Shown here piece by piece: positions 15,850 through 24,760 of a DNA stretch of 64,000 nucleotides. The position numbers and the translations under genes were made by a program. The stretch is from Flavobacterium psychrophilum (GTDB taxonomy: Bacteria > Bacteroidota > Bacteroidia > Flavobacteriales > Flavobacteriaceae). The stretch spans positions 1 through 64,000 of the forward strand of contig CAMDDB010000003.1 in assembly GCA_945890865.1 (NCBI GenBank), read 5' to 3'. The notes below the pieces were generated by a model, which was not told the origin of the DNA, searched no databases, and saw only the letters and a list, made by a program, of their open reading frames with translations. Every line of letters begins with the position of its first letter. Position 1 is the first letter of the stretch.

Positions 15850-17763
15850 ATGCAGAACGCTATTGCCGATACTATTGCCTCTTTTCTCAAACAATATGAG
15901 CCTTTTAATTTTATAGAATTAGATGATTTAAAAGTTATTGTTTTGAATAGTAATATCATCACGCTCCAAAAAGGTAAATCTCTTTTTAAAATTAATGATC
16001 CTTTACACGAGTCCTTCTATATTGCCTATGCTGGCGTAGTACACTTGACCAAAATCTTAGATGCCGAAGAAGTTTTACATTCTAAATGTTATTCTGGAAA
16101 TTTATTTGGTTTGCGCCCCTTTTTTGCAAAAAACAATTATGTATTAAATGCTACTGCAAACGAAGATGCAATTCTCTTGGCTATTCCCATTATAGTTTTT
16201 AAGCCCTATCTTACAAAATACAGTTCGGTATTGGATTATTTTCTAGAAAATTTTGCCACTCAAGCAAAAGCTAAGAAAGAAAATTACCAACAGTTTAAAT
16301 CTATTTCAGAAATTGATACAAGCGCCTCTGATACCAATTACTCTTATTTTCAAGATTTACAATACACAACAAACCCTACTATAATTGATGCTAATACGTC
16401 AATTAAAAATGTGGTATTAAAAATGATTGCCGACAAATCAGGCCATGCGCTAATTACTTATAATAACCGACTAGTAGGATTAGTAACTGATGCTGATTTA
16501 GCCAAAAAAATTGGTGCCGGACTCTTTCAAATTGAAGATAGTATTACTAAAATATTAAATCCGCATTTTATTGTGGTCGACAAAAGTATATCGGTTGCTG
16601 AAGCACAATTACTTTTGTTAAAAAATGATACTTCTCACTTGTGTGTTACAGAGGATGGCACACAAAATGCTGCAATTCTTGGAGTAGTATCAGAACGTGA
16701 TGTTATCAATTCACAATCTAATAACCCCGGTATATTGATCAAAGAAATCAAATCGGCACATACTTTTGACGAATTAAAATATATTCACACCAAGTATTTG
16801 GATATCATTCAAAATTCGTTTACCAAAAACATTCCGATTTTTCATATTAATGCCGTAGCGAGTGAACTGTTATTTTCTATCATTCAACAAAATATTCAAA
16901 TGGCTATTGCCCATTTAGGGACTCCCCCTTCCCGATTTGTTTGGTTGGCGGTTGGAAGTCAAGGTCGAAAAGAGCAACTCTATCTAAGCGATCAAGATAG
17001 TTTGTTGATTTATGAGGATGTAGCTGCCGACAAGCAGCACGATGTCAAATATTATTTTGTCCAAATGGCTAAAATGGTGATTGGTAATTTGGAAAAATTA
17101 GGATACAAATTATGTCCCAACGACCATATGGCTAGTTCTGTGAAATGGTGTAGATCACTTACAGAATTTGCCCATGTCTATCAAGATTGGATGGTATCAC
17201 CCAATAAAAAGGATAACGAATTTAGTTCGATTTTTTTCGATTTTGAATACGTCTTTGGTGAAATCAAAATTAAAGACGCATTAGAAAGTCATATCTATCA
17301 AAAAATAAAAAGCAATACATTATTCTTTGATTTTTTAGGAAACAAAGTGTTGAAATTACCGGAAGGATTGACCTTTTTCAAAAAGATTGCGATCGAGGAA
17401 AACGGTACTCAAAAAGATCATTTCGATTTAAAACAAAAAGGATTACAAGTATATATTGATGCAGCTCGTTTATTTGCCTTAAGCTATAGTTTGAAGGGAG
17501 TCAATAATACTTACTTACGTTATAAACAATTAGCCATTAGCGATCCTAAAAACGCTGAAAAATACCTTGATTTTGCCGAAAATTATTTACAATTACAACA
17601 TTTTAGAATTGAAGAAAGCATTGTTAACGATACAGATGGCTCCTTTATTAAAATGACCACTTTGAGTAAAGTAGACAAAGAAAAATTAAAAAAATGTTTG
17701 ATGCAAGTTGATGAAGTAATCGAACTGATTAAAGATAAATATCAATTAACACAATTCTCGTAA
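15850..17763 (+). CDS. cNMP-binding / CBS / DUF294 nucleotidyltransferase-like protein
   Basis: A 637-residue cytoplasmic signalling protein. Domains in order: cyclic-nucleotide-binding-like barrel (about 15-140), a pair of CBS domains (about 165-295), DUF294 GlnD-like nucleotidyltransferase (about 310-450) and a DUF294 C-terminal helical domain (about 480-620). The nucleotidyltransferase signature GSQGRKEQLYLSDQDS holds the GS motif and DxD acidic pair, so that domain looks intact. CBS pairs usually sense adenosyl nucleotides. The exonuclease-like gene follows after four bases, so they form one operon; this pairing is common in bacteria, sometimes linked to acetate or cation transport. acs lies downstream on the opposite strand. 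Confidence 0.88.
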   Translation: MQNAIADTIASFLKQYEPFNFIELDDLKVIVLNSNIITLQKGKSLFKINDPLHESFYIAYAGVVHLTKILDAEEVLHSKCYSGNLFGLRPFFAKNNYVLNATANEDAILLAIPIIVFKPYLTKYSSVLDYFLENFATQAKAKKENYQQFKSISEIDTSASDTNYSYFQDLQYTTNPTIIDANTSIKNVVLKMIADKSGHALITYNNRLVGLVTDADLAKKIGAGLFQIEDSITKILNPHFIVVDKSISVAEAQLLLLKNDTSHLCVTEDGTQNAAILGVVSERDVINSQSNNPGILIKEIKSAHTFDELKYIHTKYLDIIQNSFTKNIPIFHINAVASELLFSIIQQNIQMAIAHLGTPPSRFVWLAVGSQGRKEQLYLSDQDSLLIYEDVAADKQHDVKYYFVQMAKMVIGNLEKLGYKLCPNDHMASSVKWCRSLTEFAHVYQDWMVSPNKKDNEFSSIFFDFEYVFGEIKIKDALESHIYQKIKSNTLFFDFLGNKVLKLPEGLTFFKKIAIEENGTQKDHFDLKQKGLQVYIDAARLFALSYSLKGVNNTYLRYKQLAISDPKNAEKYLDFAENYLQLQHFRIEESIVNDTDGSFIKMTTLSKVDKEKLKKCLMQVDEVIELIKDKYQLTQFS

Positions 17764-17767
17764 GACA

Positions 17768-18355
17768 ATGCTACAGTGGCTTAACCCAAATAATTACCCC
17801 GAATTTTGGAAAAAATACCTTTCCAATTTTAAAGAAAAATCCAATCGATACGTTGCCATTAGCATTGAATCGAGCGGATTAAACTCATCTAAAGATGTGA
17901 TTTTAGCTTTTTCAGCGATCACGATCTCAGTCGATAAAATTGCGATTAAAGATACCATTGAATTGTTTATTTCCTACACAAAATCAGAATTGGATCCCGA
18001 TAAAAATGAATTTGTAATGGTTAGTAAATTGGAGAAAAAAACCGAACGTGAGGCTATAGAAAATATAGTCGATTATATTGGTAATGCTACCCTTATTGGC
18101 TATAAAGTCAATCGAGATATTGATTTATTAAATACAAGTTTAGCCAAATTTGAATGTGGTCACTTAAAAAATGAAGCGTTAGATATCGAAATCATGTACA
18201 ACAAGGTAAGAGATACATTTGAAAAAAAATATACGCTTGACGAAATGTGTAAAGCGATGACAGTTCCTGTTATAGATCGAAATTCAGCAGCCGATGATTC
18301 TTTTTTAATAGCACTGTTATTTTTGAAATTGAAGACCCTTTTAAAAATTAAATAA
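17768..18355 (+). CDS. DnaQ-like exonuclease domain protein with degraded active site
   Basis: A 195-residue protein with the DEDD-type 3'-5' exonuclease fold. The strand that normally carries DxE reads ISIESSGL (Ser32-Ile33-Glu34), so the first metal-binding Asp is lost. Motif II (GYKVNRDIDLL) keeps its Asp. Motif III, usually HxxxxDA, reads NSAADDS, so the His is Asn. Two of the five catalytic positions are changed, which makes nuclease activity doubtful. It is four bases downstream of the DUF294 protein and is its probable functional partner. Confidence 0.75.
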   Translation: MLQWLNPNNYPEFWKKYLSNFKEKSNRYVAISIESSGLNSSKDVILAFSAITISVDKIAIKDTIELFISYTKSELDPDKNEFVMVSKLEKKTEREAIENIVDYIGNATLIGYKVNRDIDLLNTSLAKFECGHLKNEALDIEIMYNKVRDTFEKKYTLDEMCKAMTVPVIDRNSAADDSFLIALLFLKLKTLLKIK

Positions 18356-18437
18356 CCAATTAGTTGATGCTGCAAATGATGTACATCTTATTTTAACCGT
18401 TTTATACAAATAATATGTTCTTACCTTATCTGTTTTT

Positions 18438-18809
18438 ATGAGACGCATACTAAACATCCTCTTATTGTTGACCTTTCAAATAGGTTATATGGAATGGCCG
18501 CCGCACAATTCCATGTTTGTTTTTGAAGCTGCATATGCAATTTTATCAAAAACAGAAAGTCTCATTTCTAATTTAACTCACCCCATAATTTTATTGGGAT
18601 TACTTGCTCAATTAGCACTCTTGATGGCAGCAATAGTGCCAAATTTCAATAAAAAAATCAATGCAGTAGGAATCGTAATTTTAGGCCTATTGTTGCTTTT
18701 ATTTTTATGGATAAGCCTACTTTCAAAAAACATCAAAATGTTTGCTGCAACACTACCTTATTTAAGTATTTCGGTTTATTATTTTTGGAACTATAAAAAA
18801 CTAGAATAA
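18438..18809 (+). CDS. Small membrane protein, hypothetical
   Basis: A 123-residue protein with four predicted helices (about 4-20, 48-68, 77-97, 102-117). It opens MRRILNILLLLTFQIGYMEW and has a short polar loop PPHNSMF after the first helix. It has no recognised family. An 82-bp gap separates it from the exonuclease-like gene, and a bidirectional hairpin follows its stop. It is probably an inner-membrane protein of unknown role. Confidence 0.65.
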   Translation: MRRILNILLLLTFQIGYMEWPPHNSMFVFEAAYAILSKTESLISNLTHPIILLGLLAQLALLMAAIVPNFNKKINAVGIVILGLLLLLFLWISLLSKNIKMFAATLPYLSISVYYFWNYKKLE

Positions 18810-18842
18810 AAAAACTGCTCCATTGCTGAAACAGTTTTTTAA
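18807..18842. terminator. Bidirectional terminator before acs
   Basis: AAAACTG and CAGTTTT form a 7-bp stem around a 14-nt loop, with A/T runs on both sides. It serves the convergent membrane-protein gene and acs. Confidence 0.65.
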
Positions 18843-18858
18843 CCAAAAAACTAAAAAA

Positions 18859-20766
18859 CTAAAGTTTGCCTTCTTTAATTTCATCCACTATTTCAGGATT
18901 TAATAAAGTTGAGATGTCTCCAAAATTTGAGAAGTCTCCTTCGGCAATTTTTCTTAATATTCGGCGCATGATCTTACCCGATCGTGTTTTAGGTAAACCA
19001 CTCACAAATTGAATTTTATCTAATTTAGCAATCGGACCAATCTGGTCTGAAATTAATTGGTTGATCTCTTTGGCCAAATTATTTCGATCACGTCCTTCTC
19101 CTATTTCTTTCAAAATAATGAATCCGTATAATGCATTTCCTTTGATATCGTGTGGAAAACCTACAATCGCACTTTCTGCAACCGCTGGGTGTTCGTTGAT
19201 GGCATCTTCAATAGGCGCTGTGCCTAAATTATGTCCAGAAACTATAATAACATCGTCAACTCTACCCGTAATTCTATAATACCCTACTTCATCGCGCAAA
19301 GCGCCGTCTCCTGTAAAATATTTTCCTGGAAAGGCTGTAAAATAGGTTTCTTTATAACGTTGGTGATCGCCCCAAATCGTTCGAGCCAATGAGGGCCAAG
19401 GAAATTTTATACACAAAGCTCCAGTTACTTGATTACCTTCAATTTCATTACGCAATTCGTCCATTAATACGGGTTGAATTCCCGGTAATGGTAACGAAGC
19501 ATATGTCGGTTTTGTAGGTGTAACAAATGGAATGGGCGAAATCATAATTCCTCCTGTTTCGGTTTGCCACCATGTATCAACTAATGGGCATCGCTTTCCT
19601 CCTACGTGGTCGTTGTACCAATGCCATGCTTCTTCATTGATGGGCTCTCCTACCGATCCAATTACTTTTAACGTACTTAATGGGAATTTTTGAACGTAGT
19701 CTAAACTTTCTTTCGCTAACGCACGAATGGCGGTTGGAGCTGTATAGAACTGTGTAATTTTATGTTTTTCAATCACTTCCCAAAAACGACTAAAATCAGG
19801 ATAAGACGGAACTCCTTCAAAAATTACCGTCGTGGCGCCATTTAGTAGTGGACCGTATAAAATATACGAGTGTCCAGTAATCCAACCGATATCTGCCGTA
19901 CACCAATATACATCGTTTTCTTCATAATTGAATACGTTTTTAAAGGTATAGGCCGTGTAAACCATATATCCTGCTGTAGTATGCACCATCCCTTTTGGTT
20001 TTCCAGTAGAACCAGACGTATATAAGATGAACAAAGGATCTTCGGCATCCATAATTTCAGCTACGTTATTTCCAACAGCTGCGTCTAATAAAGGTTGCAA
20101 CCAAATGTCTCTACCTTCTTGCATGCTAACCGTTGTATTTGTTCGTTTTACGACCAATACTTTATCAACACAAGGACATTTATCTAGTGCTTCGTCCACA
20201 ATACTTTTTAAATCAATTGATTTATTACCTCTAAATCCTCCATCAGATGTAATAACCATTTTACATTCTGAATCGTTAATTCTTGCTGCTACAGCAGAAG
20301 CTGAAAATCCAGCGAATACTACAGAATGAATGGCTCCAATGCGCGCACAAGCTAAAACTGTAACGGCTAATTCTGGAATCATTGGTAAGTAAATACAAAC
20401 TCTATCTCCTTTTTTGATGCCTTGCTCTCGCAAAACATTTGCCATTTTTGACACACGAATATATAGCTCATTATAAGAAATATGTTGGGCTTCCTCACTC
20501 GGATCGTTTGGCTCAAATATAATTGCAGTTTTATCGCCTCTTTTAGCTAAATGACGGTCTATACAGTTTTTGGTAATGTTAACTTTTGCATTTAAAAACC
20601 ATTTAAAGTTGGCTTCTTGCATGTCTACTTCAAATACTTTATCCCATTTTTGGTACCAAGTAAAATTTTCATCCGCTATGCGATCCCAAAACTTTCTGGG
20701 TTCGCGCACCGATTTTTTATACATTTTAAAGTAGTTTTCTAAATCGTGTATTTTATAATAACTCAT
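18859..20766 (-). CDS. acs: Acetyl-CoA synthetase
   Basis: AMP-forming conversion of acetate, ATP and CoA to acetyl-CoA. The 635-residue product has the adenylate-forming motifs YTSGSTGKPKGMVHT (A3, near 260), WWQTETGG (A5, near 405), TGDGALRDEVGYYRITGRVDD (A7-A8, quoted in part as YYRITGRVDD) and the C-terminal PKTRSGKIMRR, whose Lys is the site usually acetylated to switch Acs off. The ATG at 20766 gives MSYYKIHDLENYF; a start seven codons upstream only adds a basic extension. A 404-bp gene-free region lies upstream, with a possible attenuator or small RNA. The DUF294/exonuclease pair lies convergent nearby. Confidence 0.96.
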   Translation of the reverse strand: MSYYKIHDLENYFKMYKKSVREPRKFWDRIADENFTWYQKWDKVFEVDMQEANFKWFLNAKVNITKNCIDRHLAKRGDKTAIIFEPNDPSEEAQHISYNELYIRVSKMANVLREQGIKKGDRVCIYLPMIPELAVTVLACARIGAIHSVVFAGFSASAVAARINDSECKMVITSDGGFRGNKSIDLKSIVDEALDKCPCVDKVLVVKRTNTTVSMQEGRDIWLQPLLDAAVGNNVAEIMDAEDPLFILYTSGSTGKPKGMVHTTAGYMVYTAYTFKNVFNYEENDVYWCTADIGWITGHSYILYGPLLNGATTVIFEGVPSYPDFSRFWEVIEKHKITQFYTAPTAIRALAKESLDYVQKFPLSTLKVIGSVGEPINEEAWHWYNDHVGGKRCPLVDTWWQTETGGIMISPIPFVTPTKPTYASLPLPGIQPVLMDELRNEIEGNQVTGALCIKFPWPSLARTIWGDHQRYKETYFTAFPGKYFTGDGALRDEVGYYRITGRVDDVIIVSGHNLGTAPIEDAINEHPAVAESAIVGFPHDIKGNALYGFIILKEIGEGRDRNNLAKEINQLISDQIGPIAKLDKIQFVSGLPKTRSGKIMRRILRKIAEGDFSNFGDISTLLNPEIVDEIKEGKL

Positions 20767-20928
20767 TCTTAGTTTTTTTGTTTTCAATTACAGTGTAAAT
20801 ATAGCCATTCTAAGGTTTTGAAAAAGATTTTTTTTTGCTAAATAGGTATAGATAAAACAGTACTTTTATTTACATAATTTAAAATAATAAAGCTAAAAAA
20901 ATAAATAATTATTTAATAATTGGTAATA

Positions 20929-20974
20929 TTCAAAAAAAAGAAACCCCAAAAAAGAATAAATCCTAAATTGGGGT
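20929..20974 (-). terminator. Hairpin with U-run in the acs leader
   Basis: On the minus strand ACCCCAA (complement of 20968-20974) pairs with TTGGGGT (complement of 20943-20949) across an 18-nt loop, followed by TTC and eight T. It lies about 80 nt downstream of a minus-strand promoter box, so it could end a small RNA or act as an attenuator in the acs leader. Confidence 0.35.
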
Positions 20975-21052
20975 AGAAAAAATATATGAAGGGGGATAAT
21001 AAAAATGATTTAAAAGGCTTTTTCAGACTTTTATTTTTTTTAATTATGTAGA

Positions 21053-21060
21053 CAAATATA
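21053..21060 (-). promoter_or_regulatory. Minus-strand promoter -7 box upstream of acs
   Basis: Reads TATATTTG on the minus strand, matching TAnnTTTG. No -33 TTG is found upstream. A start near 21046 would give a leader of about 280 nt to acs or a small RNA of about 115 nt ending at the hairpin at 20929-20974. Confidence 0.4.
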
Positions 21061-21120
21061 TAAATTATTATTTATAATTTAAAAATATTTACTATAATTT
21101 TAAAAAATATTTTTGATTGT

Positions 21121-21156
21121 ATAAAAAAAACACAATATTATTGTGTCTTTTTATTA
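21121..21156. terminator. Terminator after the E1 gene
   Basis: CACAA (21131-21135) pairs with TTGTG (21141-21145) with an A-T extension on both sides, flanked by A- and T-runs. On the minus strand it ends the E1 transcript. Confidence 0.65.
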
Positions 21157-21170
21157 AATAAGGTAATAAA

Positions 21171-23147
21171 TTAATAGTTTAATAAGGCTTTTAACTCATT
21201 TTCAAACCTATTTTTAGGAAGGAACTGATCTTCTAAAGATTTCATAAAAGGTATAGCCGATTCAATACTGGCAACTCGTTTAACAGGTGCATCTAAAAAT
21301 TCAAAACACTGTTCCATAATCATGGCTGAAATATCACTAGCCACACCACCAAATAAAGTATCTTCTTGTAGAATAATTACACGATTTGTTTTCTTTACAG
21401 AGTTATAAATTGATTCCCAATCAATGGGCTGTAACGTTCTTAAATCCAATAGATCTGCATGAATATCAGGATTTTTATCCAATGTTTCCAAAGCCCAATG
21501 CACGCCTGCACCAAAAGAAATAATAGTAACATCATTCCCTTCGCGCAATAGTGCAGCTTTTCCAAACGGCAAAGTATAATACTCCTTAGGTACTTCTTGA
21601 TACACGCTGCGGTACAATTGTTTGTGTTCAAAAAACAACACCGGATTGGGATCATTAATTGCTGTATTCAACAAACCTTTAGCATCATAGGGAAAAGCTG
21701 GGTACACTACTTTTAAACCAGGGGTTTTAGTAAACCACGCTTCATTAGTTTGGGAATGAAAAGGTCCGGCTTGCGTGCCACCGCCACAAGGCATTCGCAC
21801 CACAACATCCGATTTTTCTTGCCAACGATAATGTTGTTTGGCTAATAAATTTACGATGGGGTTAAAACCTGTAGAAACAAAATCGGCAAATTGCATCTCC
21901 ACAACTGCTTTAAAACCATTAATCGACAAACCATTAGCAGCGGCAACCACAGCGCTTTCACAAATAGGTGTATTTCTCACTCGTTCTTTACCAAATTGAC
22001 TCACAAAGCCATCTGTTATTTTAAAAGCACCTCCATATTCGGCTATATCTTGTCCCATGATGACCAAATTATCATGGTGTTCCATGGATTGTCTTAGACT
22101 AGAAGAAATCGCATCGATAAGGCGGATGTTTTCAGTTTCTGAATTTGGTGTAACTTCTTTATAATTAAATGATTTGTATACATCATTTAATTCTTCATCC
22201 AAAGTAGCAATAATCTCGGGTTCTTCTTGTACTTTTGCCCAATCGGTATCAATTTCAAGTTTAATTTCGGTGCGAATGAGTTCCTCCTCTTCTTCAGTCA
22301 ATACCGAAGTGGTCATCAAATAATTTTTAAAATTTTCAACCGGGTCTTTAGCCGCCCAAAGATCCATTAATTCTTGAGGAACATACTTCGTACCACTCGC
22401 CTCTTCATGGCCGCGCATTCTAAAAGTTTTAAACTCAAGCAAAATGGGCCGTGGATTACATTCCATAGAAGCTTTTAAAGAAGTTATCAAATGATATACG
22501 TCTAAAATATTATTACCGTCTACGATGTGGCTTTCCATTCCGTAACCTGCTCCCTTGTCGGCTAAATTTTCACATCGGTATTGTTCATTTGTAGGAGTCG
22601 ACAATCCGTAACCGTTATTCTCAATAACAAATAAAACAGGTAATTCCCAAACGGCAGCGATATTTAATGCTTCGTGAAAATCGCCCTCTGAAGTTGCGCC
22701 TTCGCCTGTAAATACTGCTGTTACTTTTCCATTATTTTTTAATTTATTGGCCAATGCAATTCCGTCTGCAATTCCTAATTGCGGACCCAAATGCGATATC
22801 ATTCCAATAATATTATATTCTTGAGTACCAAAATGAAAACTTCGATCTCTGCCTTTAGTAAACCCATTACGTTTACCTTGCCATTGAGAAAACAAGCGAT
22901 GCAATGGAATTTCACGTGTAGTGAAAACGCCTAAATTTCGATGCATTGGCAAGATATATTCATCCGAATCTAAGGCAGCAGTTATTCCTACTGAAATAGC
23001 TTCTTGACCAATGCCAGAAAACCACTTAGATACTTTTCCTTGACGGATTAGAATCAGCATTTTCTCTTCAACTAAGCGTGGTTTCAGTATTTTTTTATAT
23101 AAATCTACTAATTGCGAATTGGATAATTCTTTTCTTTCAAAGTTCAT
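21171..23147 (-). CDS. 2-oxoacid (branched-chain) dehydrogenase E1, alpha-beta fusion
   Basis: Thiamine-diphosphate E1 component that decarboxylates branched-chain 2-oxoacids and passes the acyl group to lipoyl-E2. The 658-residue protein joins the two subunits normally made separately: E1-alpha (about 1-320) with [15 protein letters not shown]...ENN as the TPP/Mg motif and [10 protein letters not shown] in the substrate region, then E1-beta (about 345-655) from [12 protein letters not shown] with [10 protein letters not shown] and the [10 protein letters not shown] loop. Such fusions are usual in Bacteroidota. The ATG at 23147 is chosen because a minus-strand promoter box lies at 23171-23178, which would leave only a few bases before the alternative ATG at 23159. 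E2 and E3 genes are not in the window. Pyruvate-type substrates cannot be excluded. Confidence 0.9.
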   Translation of the reverse strand: MNFERKELSNSQLVDLYKKILKPRLVEEKMLILIRQGKVSKWFSGIGQEAISVGITAALDSDEYILPMHRNLGVFTTREIPLHRLFSQWQGKRNGFTKGRDRSFHFGTQEYNIIGMISHLGPQLGIADGIALANKLKNNGKVTAVFTGEGATSEGDFHEALNIAAVWELPVLFVIENNGYGLSTPTNEQYRCENLADKGAGYGMESHIVDGNNILDVYHLITSLKASMECNPRPILLEFKTFRMRGHEEASGTKYVPQELMDLWAAKDPVENFKNYLMTTSVLTEEEEELIRTEIKLEIDTDWAKVQEEPEIIATLDEELNDVYKSFNYKEVTPNSETENIRLIDAISSSLRQSMEHHDNLVIMGQDIAEYGGAFKITDGFVSQFGKERVRNTPICESAVVAAANGLSINGFKAVVEMQFADFVSTGFNPIVNLLAKQHYRWQEKSDVVVRMPCGGGTQAGPFHSQTNEAWFTKTPGLKVVYPAFPYDAKGLLNTAINDPNPVLFFEHKQLYRSVYQEVPKEYYTLPFGKAALLREGNDVTIISFGAGVHWALETLDKNPDIHADLLDLRTLQPIDWESIYNSVKKTNRVIILQEDTLFGGVASDISAMIMEQCFEFLDAPVKRVASIESAIPFMKSLEDQFLPKNRFENELKALLNY

Positions 23148-23170
23148 ATTTAGGAACATTTAATTTTATT

Positions 23171-23178
23171 CAAAAGTA
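23171..23178 (-). promoter_or_regulatory. E1 gene promoter -7 box
   Basis: Reads TACTTTTG on the minus strand, matching TAnnTTTG, 24 bp before the chosen ATG. A TTTG (complement of 23211-23214) lies too far upstream for normal spacing. Confidence 0.5.
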
Positions 23179-23315
23179 GTAAAAAATAACATTTTTAAAT
23201 GGAATAGTTACAAAAAAACAACTGCTAATTTTGATGAAAATTAACTTATTAAAAGGATACAGAACAATCTGAAGTAATAGTCAACACATTCCTTTTTACT
23301 CTTTAAAAAAATAAT

Positions 23316-23323
23316 TACATTTG
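23316..23323 (+). promoter_or_regulatory. Promoter -7 box for the dioxygenase gene
   Basis: TACATTTG matches TAnnTTTG, with a predicted leader of about 36 nt to the ATG at 23366. The -33 element is not clear. Confidence 0.5.
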
Positions 23324-23365
23324 TCTAATGGGTATCCAATAACAGCAACGTAAATTAATTGTAGT

Positions 23366-24319
23366 ATGCAACAAATTCCAAGTGTTGACTTACGTGATTT
23401 CCTGTCGGAAGATCCGGCACGTAAACAAAAATTTGTAAATGAAATCGGAAAAGCCTACGAAGACATAGGTTTCGTAGCATTGAAAGGTCATTTTTTAAAC
23501 GACCAATTGGTTGAAGATTTGTATGCCGAAGTGCGTAATTTTTTTAACCTTCCATTAGATAATAAAACAAAGTATGAAATTCCAGGTATTGGTGGCCAAA
23601 GAGGTTATGTATCGTTTGGTAAAGAACATGCAAAAGGACGTTCTGCGGGTGATTTAAAAGAGTTTTGGCATTTTGGTCAATATGTAAGTAACGATTCAAA
23701 ATATGCAAATGAGTATCCTGAAAATATTAAAGTTTTAGAATTACCAAATTTTAATAGCACTGGAGAAGAAGCTTATAAAATGTTAGAAAAAACAGGTGTT
23801 TATGTCTTACGTGCCTTAGCATTATATATTGGACTTGATGAATTTTATTTTGATCCCTATGTCAAAGAAGGAAACAGTATTTTACGCCCGATACATTACC
23901 CACCCATTACCGATGAGCCCAAAGATGGCGCAGTAAGAGCTGCTGCTCATGGCGATATCAATTTAATTACCTTATTGATGGGTGCCCAAGGAAAAGGCTT
24001 GCAAGTACAAAATAACAATGGTGAGTGGATTGATGCTATGGCACAACCCGATGAGCTAATGATCAATGTGGGCGACATGTTATCGCGTCATACCAATAAT
24101 AAACTGAAATCAACCATTCACCAAGTGGTGAATCCACCTAGAGAATTATGGGGTTCATCGCGCTATTCCATTCCATTTTTTATGCATCCAGTTAGCGATA
24201 TGAATTTAAATTGTTTACCGGAATGCATCGATGAAAAGAATCCAAAATTATTTGATGACATCACTGCTGGGGATTATTTAAACGAACGTTTGGTAGAATT
24301 AGGATTAATAAAAAAATAA
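23366..24319 (+). CDS. 2-oxoglutarate/Fe(II) oxygenase, isopenicillin N synthase family
   Basis: A 317-residue non-heme iron oxygenase. An N-terminal DIOX_N-like domain (about 3-110, IPSVDLRDFL... and AYEDIGFVALKGH) precedes the jelly-roll catalytic domain. Iron ligands are visible as HGD in AAAHGDINLITLL (near 196-198) and His in STIHQVV (near 252). The RYS triad in SSRYSIPFF, near 267, is the 2-oxoglutarate or carboxylate clamp. Similar genes are found as single copies in many bacteria. The substrate is unknown and there is no antibiotic-synthesis context here. A hairpin terminator follows before the SUI1 gene. Confidence 0.88.
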   Translation: MQQIPSVDLRDFLSEDPARKQKFVNEIGKAYEDIGFVALKGHFLNDQLVEDLYAEVRNFFNLPLDNKTKYEIPGIGGQRGYVSFGKEHAKGRSAGDLKEFWHFGQYVSNDSKYANEYPENIKVLELPNFNSTGEEAYKMLEKTGVYVLRALALYIGLDEFYFDPYVKEGNSILRPIHYPPITDEPKDGAVRAAAHGDINLITLLMGAQGKGLQVQNNNGEWIDAMAQPDELMINVGDMLSRHTNNKLKSTIHQVVNPPRELWGSSRYSIPFFMHPVSDMNLNCLPECIDEKNPKLFDDITAGDYLNERLVELGLIKK

Positions 24320-24339
24320 AACTTTAAGATAGAAATGAA

Positions 24340-24386
24340 GAATTGGGAGTTAGAAATTTTTTTATTTTTAATTCTCAATTTTTTAA
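24340..24386 (+). terminator. 15-bp hairpin with U-run after the dioxygenase gene
   Basis: Positions 24342-24356 pair with 24365-24379 along all 15 positions, with three G.U wobbles and no mismatch, around an 8-nt loop, and the arm continues into TTTTTT. The wobbles form only on the plus-strand transcript, which supports an RNA-level role. Confidence 0.65.
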
Positions 24387-24398
24387 TTTAAAAGTATC

Positions 24399-24731
24399 AT
24401 GGACTTACAAGAACAATTAAAAAAATTATTTCCAAACCACGAAGTATCAATCGAATCGGAACCAATTGCAGCAACTCCTCATGAGTTATACGTTCAGCAA
24501 GAGCCCATGATTTGCAAGTACGAAAAACGAAAAGGCAAACCTACTACTATCATATCGGGTTACGAGGGTGACGATGAAGATTTTAAAGTATTAGCTAAAG
24601 AAATCAAAACTAAATTAGCGGTAGGTGGCTCCATCAAAGATGGCGAAATCATTTTACAAGGTGATTATCGGGATAAGATTATGAAACTATTACAAGAAAA
24701 GGGATTTAAAACAAAACGAGTGGGCGGGTAA
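24399..24731 (+). CDS. SUI1/eIF1-like translation factor (YciH family)
   Basis: A 110-residue protein with the SUI1 fold. The core KYEKRKGKPTTIISGYEG, followed by LAKEIKTKLAVGGSIKDGEIILQGDYRDKI, matches bacterial YciH and archaeal/eukaryotic eIF1 (quoted in separate pieces). The GGS-x-K-x-GEI-x-QGD pattern is intact. In bacteria its role in start-site selection is suggested but not settled. It lies 29 bp ahead of the nucleoside phosphorylase and probably shares its transcript. Confidence 0.92.
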   Translation: MDLQEQLKKLFPNHEVSIESEPIAATPHELYVQQEPMICKYEKRKGKPTTIISGYEGDDEDFKVLAKEIKTKLAVGGSIKDGEIILQGDYRDKIMKLLQEKGFKTKRVGG

Positions 24732-24760
24732 TTAATTAAATCAATTATCCATTATAAAAA

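Larger units (their letters stand above)
20767..21170. other. 404-bp gene-free region upstream of acs
   Basis: Very A+T-rich. It contains a minus-strand TATATTTG box (21053-21060), a minus-strand hairpin with a U-run (20929-20974), and the terminator of the E1 gene (21121-21156). No convincing coding frame is present: a 21-codon plus-strand frame at 20985 has no support. Confidence 0.6.

Noticed and set aside
20985..21050. A 21-codon plus-strand frame (MKGDNKNDLKG...) upstream of acs
   Set aside because: Too short, no promoter on that strand, and no recognisable pattern.
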